This document shows positions 8,044 to 12,937 of a stretch of DNA of 12,937 nucleotides, piece after piece. The translations under genes and the position numbers were made by a program. The notes under the pieces were generated by a model, which saw only the letters and a program-made list of their open reading frames with translations, ran no database searches and was not told the DNA's origin. Positions within the stretch are counted from its first letter, which is position 1, and every line of letters starts with the position of its first letter. Source of the stretch: Alphaproteobacteria bacterium (GTDB lineage: Bacteria > Pseudomonadota > Alphaproteobacteria > SMXP01); contig JANQLI010000239.1 in the NCBI GenBank assembly GCA_028280675.1, forward strand, positions 1-12,937. Direction: 5' to 3'.

Positions 8044-8677
8044 GATGAAATTCCTTCACGACCAGAATTGTTCCGGATGGATCAGACAGACTAGGGTGCT
8101 GTTCTATGCTCATACTCCAACATTTAGCGGCTTTCGTCAATTCTAACCCTACATTTTGTCCCTTCAAAAAAAGACAAAAAGTATGGCCAGAGTCATACCG
8201 CTCAGCGTAGTTAAGAAGCTGATCCAGAGGTGCAAGGGCACGCGCCGTCACCAGATCCACATCCGAAATATTCACATGTTCTAACCGGTGTGTATGAACC
8301 TGTGCTGGCGTTTGTGTTTTGCCAATAACATGGCGAAGAAACGCGCTTTTTCTTTTATGGCTTTCAATCAAATGAACGCTTAAGCCTGGCCTTTCCCGCA
8401 AAAGAAGAGCAAGCACAAGGCCCGGAAATCCCGCGCCTGACCCCATATCGACAACGGTTTTCACGCTCGCAGGAATATATGAGAGAAGCTGCGCTGAATC
8501 GTAGATATGCCGCCGCCAAACGTCTTCTGCCGTATCAGGGCCGATAAGATTGATGGTCCTTTGCCAGGTGAGAAGGTCGTCCTCATAGACCTTTAAGAGG
8601 TCGAGTGTTTCACGTGAAACATCGAAGGCAGACTCGATGGCCTTGGGGCCAAAATCTTGAAGAGGAGAGCGCGGCAT
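8024..8677 (-). CDS. rsmG: 16S rRNA (guanine-527-N7)-methyltransferase RsmG
   Basis: An S-adenosylmethionine-dependent methyltransferase (also called GidB) that modifies G527 in the 530 loop of 16S rRNA; loss of it gives low-level streptomycin resistance in other bacteria. The SAM-binding motif is VVDMGSGAGFPGLVLALL. The earlier helix TWQRTINLIGPDTAEDVWRRHIYDSAQLL and the later HLIESHKRKSAFLRHV are standard for the family, and VTARALAPLDQLLNYAE matches the strand-4 region. The ATG at 8677 gives 217 residues and is preferred; an in-frame TTG at 8692 would add five residues, and neither has a strong ribosome site. The N-terminal VSRET is written by a perfect parS site. mnmG ends 31 bp upstream of the ATG (16 bp upstream of the TTG), and the 3' end overlaps the parA start by 20 nt. 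Confidence 0.96.
   Translation of the reverse strand: MPRSPLQDFGPKAIESAFDVSRETLDLLKVYEDDLLTWQRTINLIGPDTAEDVWRRHIYDSAQLLSYIPASVKTVVDMGSGAGFPGLVLALLLRERPGLSVHLIESHKRKSAFLRHVIGKTQTPAQVHTHRLEHVNISDVDLVTARALAPLDQLLNYAERYDSGHTFCLFLKGQNVGLELTKAAKCWSMSIEQHPSLSDPSGTILVVKEFHRVSKEA
8606..8621. other. parS: parS site inside rsmG
   Basis: TGTTTCACGTGAAACA is a perfect 16-bp palindrome identical to the classical parS consensus bound by chromosomal ParB proteins. It lies within the rsmG reading frame, where on the minus strand GTT TCA CGT GAA ACA is read as Val-Ser-Arg-Glu-Thr. It is about 560 bp upstream of the parA start, in line with parS sites clustering near the parAB operon. The match is seen directly; binding is inferred from the family. 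Confidence 0.93.
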
Positions 8678-8708
8678 AAGCCGTTCTATCAAGGCGCTGC
8701 TTTAGAAA

Positions 8709-10595
8709 TCAAGCGCTGGTTTTGCTCTTGGTGCGCTTCACGTGACCGAGAAGAAGGGTAATGGCCGCTGGAGTGATACCTTGAATACGGCTGGCCTGTC
8801 CTAAAGTCATCGGCCTGACGGCCTCTAACCGTTCACACATTTCATGGGAGAGACCCCCTAAAGACCGATAATTTAAGTCGTCAGGAAGCTTCACCGATTC
8901 ATCCTTACGAAAGGCCAGTATATCTGCCTCTTGGCGATCCATATAACCAGCATAATGGGCGTCTATCGCGATCTGCTCAAGCACGTCTTGAGGAAAGTCC
9001 GCAAGTTCTGGCCAAATCTTGATGATGTCATCCATAGTGACATCCGGATAAGCTAAGAGGGCCATAGCATCCCGGCGGCGACCATCTTGATTGACATTGA
9101 GATCAAAGGCGTGCGCTTCATTGGGCGTCAGATTGCGCTTCTGAAACGTGGATCGCGCCACTTTCAATGCCTCCGATTTTGCCATAAACCGCTGCCAACG
9201 CGCCTCTTCAATCGACCCAATGCCCTTTGCCTTTGGGGTCAAACGGAGATCCGCATTATCCGCCCGAAGGGTAAGGCGATATTCGGCGCGCGATGTGAAC
9301 ATACGATAAGGTTCAGAAATGCCACGGGTGACCAAATCATCGATCATCACGCCGATATAGGCATCGGACCGGTCGAGAACAAAGACATCCGCCTGGGACT
9401 TTTCAGATGTTCCTGCCGCCAGCGCTGCATTGATCCCGGCCATGATCCCTTGCGCCGCCGCTTCTTCATAACCAGTCGTGCCATTGATCTGACCCGCTAA
9501 ATAAAGCCCTTTGATTTTTTTGGTCTCGAGGGTCGGGAGAAGGTCCCGGGGGTCAACATGATCATATTCAATGGCATAGCCATATTGCTTGACACGAACA
9601 TTTTCGAGCCCAGGGATCGTCTCAAGAAACGCTTTTTGCACATCCTCTGGCAGGGATGTGGAAATGCCATTGGGATAGATGGTGTCATCGTCCAATCCCT
9701 CGGGTTCTAAAAAGATTTGATGGCTCGTTTTGTCTGCGAAACGATTTACCTTATCCTCAACCGAGGGGCAATATCGCGGCCCAACACCCTCTATCTGCCC
9801 TGAAAACATCGGCGCGCGATGGAAATTATCGCGAATGATCTGATGGGTCTCGGCATTGGTATGCGTGATATGACAGGGGATCTGATCTTGAGTGATCTCA
9901 TCCGTCATAAAGGAAAAAGGGATTGGCGTATCATCGCCAGGCTGGACTTCCAAACGCTCCCAGTCGATGGACGGTCCATCCAGCCGCGCAGGGGTGCCAG
10001 TTTTCAAACGCGCCATGCGGAACCCAAACCCCCGAATGGCATCCGCAAGGCCGATGGCTGGCGCTTCTCCCACCCGGCCTGCAGGAATCCGCTTTTCGCC
10101 AAGGTGGATTTCCCCGCGCAAAAACGTGCCAGTGGTTATGACGACACGTTTTGCATAAATAGGGTCTCCAGCACCAGTCTTCACACCGCTGACGCAATCA
10201 CCATCGAGTATGAGATTTTCGGCAGGCGCCGCATGGATACCCAACCCTGGAATCTCATGCAAAAGACTTTGCATGGCTTGACGATAGAGCTTTCGGTCAA
10301 TCTGGGCACGTGGTCCCCGTACTGCAGGGCCTTTGCGGCGATTGAGAAGGCGAAACTGGATCCCAGCCCGATCCGCAGCAAGGCCGATCACGCCTCCCAA
10401 GGCGTCAACTTCACGGACCAGATGCCCTTTCCCCAATCCTCCGATGGCCGGGTTACAGGACATCTCGCCAATTGTATCAATTTTATGCGTGAGCAGAAGG
10501 GTTTTGGCCCCCATACGCGCAGAAACCGCCGCCGCCTCGCATCCCGCATGGCCGCCGCCGATGACAATCACATCATATGTTTGTCCATGAACCAT
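8709..10595 (-). CDS. mnmG: tRNA uridine-34 5-carboxymethylaminomethyl synthesis enzyme MnmG
   Basis: An FAD-dependent enzyme (formerly GidA) that with MnmE builds the carboxymethylaminomethyl group on wobble uridine 34 of certain tRNAs, using methylene-tetrahydrofolate and glycine. The 628 residues match the family. The FAD-binding motif is DVIVIGGGHAGCEAA (8-22). Further hallmarks are MSCNPAIGGLGKGHLVREVDALGG (45-68), the family signatures GPRYCPSVEDK (272-282) and GTTGYEEAAAQG (372-383), EPYRMFTSRAEYRL, and the C-terminal YAGYMDRQ region that contacts MnmE and tRNA. The ATG at 10595 is the only good start, though its ribosome site is weak. It follows mnmE after a 153-bp gap that contains a parS site, so it may have its own promoter. 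rsmG begins 16-31 bp downstream. Confidence 0.98.
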   Translation of the reverse strand: MVHGQTYDVIVIGGGHAGCEAAAVSARMGAKTLLLTHKIDTIGEMSCNPAIGGLGKGHLVREVDALGGVIGLAADRAGIQFRLLNRRKGPAVRGPRAQIDRKLYRQAMQSLLHEIPGLGIHAAPAENLILDGDCVSGVKTGAGDPIYAKRVVITTGTFLRGEIHLGEKRIPAGRVGEAPAIGLADAIRGFGFRMARLKTGTPARLDGPSIDWERLEVQPGDDTPIPFSFMTDEITQDQIPCHITHTNAETHQIIRDNFHRAPMFSGQIEGVGPRYCPSVEDKVNRFADKTSHQIFLEPEGLDDDTIYPNGISTSLPEDVQKAFLETIPGLENVRVKQYGYAIEYDHVDPRDLLPTLETKKIKGLYLAGQINGTTGYEEAAAQGIMAGINAALAAGTSEKSQADVFVLDRSDAYIGVMIDDLVTRGISEPYRMFTSRAEYRLTLRADNADLRLTPKAKGIGSIEEARWQRFMAKSEALKVARSTFQKRNLTPNEAHAFDLNVNQDGRRRDAMALLAYPDVTMDDIIKIWPELADFPQDVLEQIAIDAHYAGYMDRQEADILAFRKDESVKLPDDLNYRSLGGLSHEMCERLEAVRPMTLGQASRIQGITPAAITLLLGHVKRTKSKTSA

Positions 10596-10659
10596 TGGTC
10601 AGGTATTTAGCACTGCTTAAACATGTGTCGTTGTTTTCAGGCCGGTGACATGACACGAA

Positions 10660-10675
10660 TTGGCATTTTTGCCAA
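10660..10675. repeat. Perfect 6-bp hairpin/palindrome beside parS
   Basis: TTGGCA-TTTT-TGCCAA is a perfect inverted repeat with 6-bp arms and a 4-nt centre, 21 bp from the parS site and 64 bp upstream of the mnmG start. No run of T follows on either strand, so an intrinsic terminator is unlikely. It resembles an operator for a dimeric regulator of mnmG transcription, or a hairpin in a read-through mnmE-mnmG mRNA. An imperfect palindrome, GTGACATGACAC (10645-10656), lies next to it. Confidence 0.45.
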
Positions 10676-10696
10676 GTCATGAAATCTCATTGAGAA

Positions 10697-10712
10697 TGTT
10701 TCACGTGAAACA
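10697..10712. other. parS: parS site in the mnmE-mnmG intergenic region
   Basis: A second perfect TGTTTCACGTGAAACA, identical to the consensus and to the site at 8606-8621. This one lies outside coding sequence, 37 bp downstream of the mnmE stop and about 100 bp upstream of mnmG. Read on the plus strand it gives MFHVKH, a peptide that automatic annotation often places at the start of spurious genes near parS; here that frame is antisense to mnmE and is not a gene. Confidence 0.94.
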
Positions 10713-10748
10713 CTACTTAGATAAACTTAGCACTACTTTTGTCTTGCA

Positions 10749-12098
10749 TTACTTACCAATACAAAATTCTGAAAAGACAAGATCAAGCATATCTTCAACG
10801 CCTGTCCGGCCGGTTATTTCCCCGATGGCTTGGGTCGCGGCTCTGACATCTTCTGCGCGCAGCGACACCTCACGGTGCGGATTATCCCGGCATTGTATAA
10901 GCGCATGACGGGCCCGCTCTAAGTGCCGCCGATGGCGCTGTCTGGTCAGGCTTGGTTTTTCAAAATGACCGAATAATTCACTCACTTGGCCGGTTAAATG
11001 ATTGAGGAGGGTATCGAGCCCATATCCCGTCTTGGCGGAAATGACAATCTGATGGTCTTCTTCTGACTCAGGGGTATCCATTAAATCAGCTTTATTCAGA
11101 AGGGCAAGATCGCCGGACCGCTTTTGAATGTTTGCTGGGAAGCGGGCTTGTGGCTGTGAAATATCAGAAACGAAAAGGCGAATATCCGCTTCTTCGGCTT
11201 TGGTGACAGCACGCTGAATGCCTTCAGCCTCAATCACATCCACGTCCTCACGAATTCCGGCGGTGTCCGACAAAATCACCGGAATCCCGCCTAAATCAAG
11301 ATGAACATCGATAATATCGCGCGTTGTGCCCGAAATATCCGAGACGATGGCAACATCGCGTCGAGCAAGAGCATTTAATAAGCTTGATTTTCCAACATTT
11401 GGTTGACCAATAATCGCAACCCTCACGCCATCACGTACCCGCTCTCCCCTATGGTGGTCGCTTAAATGCTCTCCTATCGCTTCAATCAAATGGTCGAGGA
11501 CTGGCAAAATCTGATCCGAGAGATCGTCCGGCAACTCTTCATCAGGAAAATCGATTTCGGCCTCAAGGAGGGCAAGCGCACGCATCATCTCTTCGCGCCA
11601 CCCTTCATAAAGCACCCCAAGCGTCCCTTCCATCTGACGAAGCGCTTGTTTTCTCTGACCCTCCGTCTCAGCATCAATGATGTCAGCGATGCCTTCCGCA
11701 GCCGTCAGGTCAAATTTGCCATTTTCAAAGGCGCGGCGTGAAAACTCCCCAGCCTCAGCAGGGCGCGCCCCGCAATTCTCAATCACCTGAAACATTTTTG
11801 TCAGAACAGCGCGCCCACCATGAACATGACACTCCACCAGATCTTCGCCGGTAAAACTATGCGGTCCGGAAAAGAAAAGAAGAAGACCTTTATCAATGAT
11901 CTCTTTGGTGTGAGGATCGATAAAAACGCGATAAGTTGCTTGGCGCACGGCGGGGAGGGGCTTTGTGGTTGTTTCCCTCGCAATCTGGGATGATTTCGGT
12001 CCCGAAACACGTATAACCGCGATACCCGCTTTCCCTGCCCCACTCGATAAAGCGAAGATCGTGTCTTGGTCTTGATGAGAATCCTGGTTTGTCACCAT
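10749..12098 (-). CDS. mnmE: tRNA modification GTPase MnmE
   Basis: A GTPase (formerly TrmE/ThdF) that partners MnmG in modifying wobble uridine 34 of tRNAs; GTP hydrolysis drives the reaction. At 449 residues it is full length. The N-terminal folate-binding domain starts DTIFALSSGAGKAGIAVIRVSGP (12-34) and includes FTGEDLVECHVHGG (82-95) and GEFSRRAFENGKFDL (117-131). The G domain has G1 GQPNVGKS (231-238), G2 GTTRDI (257-262), G3 DTAG (278-281) and G4 NKAD (335-338). The C-terminus ends in the catalytic-loop motif CIGK with Cys446, the family hallmark. ATG 12098 and GTG 12095 are adjacent possible starts, and the only purine-rich stretch (AGTAGG) is unusually close to them, so the exact start is uncertain. 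The DUF6489 gene ends 43 bp upstream. Confidence 0.98.
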   Translation of the reverse strand: MVTNQDSHQDQDTIFALSSGAGKAGIAVIRVSGPKSSQIARETTTKPLPAVRQATYRVFIDPHTKEIIDKGLLLFFSGPHSFTGEDLVECHVHGGRAVLTKMFQVIENCGARPAEAGEFSRRAFENGKFDLTAAEGIADIIDAETEGQRKQALRQMEGTLGVLYEGWREEMMRALALLEAEIDFPDEELPDDLSDQILPVLDHLIEAIGEHLSDHHRGERVRDGVRVAIIGQPNVGKSSLLNALARRDVAIVSDISGTTRDIIDVHLDLGGIPVILSDTAGIREDVDVIEAEGIQRAVTKAEEADIRLFVSDISQPQARFPANIQKRSGDLALLNKADLMDTPESEEDHQIVISAKTGYGLDTLLNHLTGQVSELFGHFEKPSLTRQRHRRHLERARHALIQCRDNPHREVSLRAEDVRAATQAIGEITGRTGVEDMLDLVFSEFCIGK

Positions 12099-12141
12099 CC
12101 TACTGCAGATTCATCTCTTGAATAGCATCAAACGCGCGCAG

Positions 12142-12411
12142 CTATTCTTTTTCAGCTTTTTGCGATGACAGGCTACTCATCATTGCTTGCCACATGGTTT
12201 TTTGCAGTTCCGTCATACTTTCTGCATTCGCTGCCATATGCGGTGGCATCCAGGCTTTCATCATCGCATCCATATCAAAATGGGGATTGGCCGCACTCAT
12301 GGCCTCACGCATTTTCTCAGCCATTTGCTCGTGAAATTCCGTGACATCAGGTAGACCCATAAAGCGGCGGAATTCTTCTGGGGTACAGTCCAATTCGACA
12401 GTGACCTTCAT
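12142..12411 (-). CDS. DUF6489 family small protein
   Basis: An 89-residue cytoplasmic protein that I recognise, from memory, as DUF6489, a small family of unknown function in Alphaproteobacteria. The conserved N-terminus is MKVTVELDCTPEEFRRFMGLPDV (1-23). A Met-rich amphipathic helical stretch follows, with MAEKMREAM and MDAMMKAWMPPHMAANAESMTELQKTMWQAMM. Methionine is strikingly frequent in this half. There is no signal peptide or clear membrane span; the helix resembles the phasin-like repeats of small alphaproteobacterial proteins, but that likeness is loose. The ATG is backed by AGAGAG about 8 nt upstream. It precedes mnmE by 43 bp on the same strand, so it is probably the first gene of this transcription unit, and it is divergent from the dienelactone-hydrolase gene. 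Confidence 0.85.
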   Translation of the reverse strand: MKVTVELDCTPEEFRRFMGLPDVTEFHEQMAEKMREAMSAANPHFDMDAMMKAWMPPHMAANAESMTELQKTMWQAMMSSLSSQKAEKE

Positions 12412-12441
12412 GGCAATATCTCTCTGTGGTCATTTGGTTTT

Positions 12442-12469
12442 CTTATGTCCTATCTGCACTCTCAGACAA
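12442..12469 (-). promoter_or_regulatory. Candidate promoter of the DUF6489-mnmE unit
   Basis: On the minus strand, TTGTCT (12469-12464) and CATAAG (12447-12442) are separated by 16 bp and each match the sigma-70 consensus at 4 of 6 positions. A start about 7 bp further would give a leader of roughly 24 nt before the DUF6489 ATG. The position is sensible and the gap upstream is intergenic, but the match is modest. Confidence 0.3.
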
Positions 12470-12533
12470 AGAAAGTCACTCGATTTTCACGCAGGCGGTG
12501 ATTAAAGTGCCACAACACTTCACTGATTTTCCC

Positions 12534-12540
12534 AAAGGAG
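12534..12540 (+). promoter_or_regulatory. Strong ribosome binding site of the hydrolase gene
   Basis: AAAGGAG lies 7 nt before the ATG at 12548 and is the best Shine-Dalgarno match I noticed in the window. It fixes the start of the hydrolase, whose frame is open to the window edge. Confidence 0.85.
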
Positions 12541-12547
12541 CGGCTTT

Positions 12548-12937
12548 ATGGTTGGGCAAACCGTTACTCTTTCATCGCCTGATGGAGACTTTTCAAGCTA
12601 TCTCTCTCTGCCTCCAGAGGGCACAGGGCCGGGACTTGTTATTCTGCAAGAGATCTTTGGCGTAAACAAAGTAATGCGCGATATTTGTGATGTCTTTGCA
12701 TCAGAAGGATTTGTCACCCTCTGTCCTGATCTTTTCTGGCGCATCGAGCCAAATATTCAGATCACAGATCAATCAGAGGAAGAATGGGCACAAGCTTTCG
12801 AACTTTTTGGCAAATTTAATCCCGATACAGGCATTGAGGATGTGCAAGTCACACTTAATCATCTTCGTGGACTTGAGGCCGTCACAGGAAAAGTCGGGAC
12901 CATTGGATACTGCCTTGGCGGATTACTGGCCTATCTT
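12548..12937 (+). CDS. Dienelactone hydrolase family protein, 3' end cut off by the window edge
   Basis: The first 130 codons of an alpha/beta-hydrolase of the dienelactone hydrolase family (carboxymethylenebutenolidase type), which hydrolyse lactone or ester bonds in the cytoplasm. The protein begins MVGQTVTLSSPDGDFSSYLSLPP and reaches LVILQEIFGVNKVMRDICD, where Glu35 matches the active-site Glu36 of the Pseudomonas enzyme. FASEGFVTLCPDLFWR follows, then GKVGTIGYCLGG (113-124), the nucleophile elbow with Cys122, equal to the family Cys123. The Glu-Cys spacing of 87 residues is the same as in that enzyme. The catalytic Asp and His lie beyond the window. The start is set by AAAGGAG 7 nt upstream. 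It is divergent from the DUF6489 gene. The natural substrate cannot be inferred; many homologues are not in aromatic-degradation clusters, and there is no such context here. Confidence 0.92.
   Translation, partial: MVGQTVTLSSPDGDFSSYLSLPPEGTGPGLVILQEIFGVNKVMRDICDVFASEGFVTLCPDLFWRIEPNIQITDQSEEEWAQAFELFGKFNPDTGIEDVQVTLNHLRGLEAVTGKVGTIGYCLGGLLAYL

Larger units (their letters stand above)
10611..10738. repeat. Short CACTRCTT repeats around parS in the mnmE-mnmG gap
   Basis: The octamer CACTACTT occurs at 10711-10718 and 10731-10738, exactly 20 bp apart, and the one-base variant CACTGCTT at 10611-10618. The outer two copies share a longer match, TTAGCACTRCTTWW (10607-10620 and 10727-10740). The first CACTACTT shares its first two bases with the end of the parS site. 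The short length makes chance a real possibility, but the regular 20-bp spacing would put two copies on the same face of the helix. Confidence 0.3.

Noticed and set aside
8734..8749. A parS-like core (TTCACGTGA) near the mnmG stop
   Set aside because: Only about 11 of 16 positions match; the CACGTG core alone is not enough for ParB.
9819..10610. A 263-codon plus-strand reading frame antisense to mnmG
   Set aside because: It lies almost wholly opposite the conserved MnmG coding region, has no recognisable domain, and several other antisense frames cover the same stretch, as expected from codon bias.
10596..10748. Replication origin in the mnmE-mnmG gap
   Set aside because: No TTATCCACA-type DnaA boxes and no AT-rich unwinding repeats are visible; parS alone does not mark oriC.
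10660..10908. A plus-strand frame containing MFHVKH, overlapping the end of mnmE
   Set aside because: MFHVKH is the parS palindrome read as protein, a known annotation artefact; the rest is antisense to mnmE.

Overview
The window is a stretch of alphaproteobacterial chromosome, judged by gene content and order. A DUF3576 lipoprotein, leuS, lptE and holA face a mnmE-mnmG-rsmG-parA-parB block. This layout is widespread near the replication origin in Alphaproteobacteria, and DUF3576 and DUF6489 are families I associate with that class. Base composition looks intermediate, near 50% GC by eye and not computed, so a high-GC group is unlikely. I cannot place the organism below class.

Layout. Positions 1-889 (minus) hold the first 296 codons of an outer-membrane porin that runs off the left edge. 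A 483-bp divergent gap (890-1372) follows, with an AT-rich, TTAA-studded segment and inverted repeats. On the plus strand come a DUF3576 lipoprotein (1373-1909), leuS (2027-4627), lptE (4669-5181) and holA (5200-6261); the last three are closely spaced and probably one operon. holA converges on parB with only 3 bp between the stop codons. On the minus strand, in transcription order, are a DUF6489 protein (12411-12142), mnmE (12098-10749), mnmG (10595-8709), rsmG (8677 or 8692 to 8024), parA (8043-7207) and parB (7152-6265). Divergent from the DUF6489 gene, the first 130 codons of a dienelactone-hydrolase family protein (12548-12937, plus) run off the right edge.

How the genes work together. 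MnmE and MnmG form the complex that modifies wobble uridine 34 of tRNAs, and RsmG methylates 16S rRNA. ParA and ParB segregate the chromosome by acting on parS sites. Two perfect 16-bp parS palindromes are present: one inside the rsmG reading frame (8606-8621) and one in the mnmE-mnmG gap (10697-10712). They lie 2,091 bp apart, so the window probably contains part of the centromere. I saw no clear DnaA-box cluster, so the origin itself is probably outside. On the other arm, LeuS charges tRNA-Leu, LptE helps LptD insert LPS in the outer membrane, and HolA is the clamp-loader delta subunit.

This is mostly conserved core genome. I found no sign of a defence system, mobile element, CRISPR array or RNA gene. 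The points worth a second look are the parS sites and the sequences beside them, the porin leader and its upstream repeats, and the DUF6489/hydrolase pair next to mnmE.
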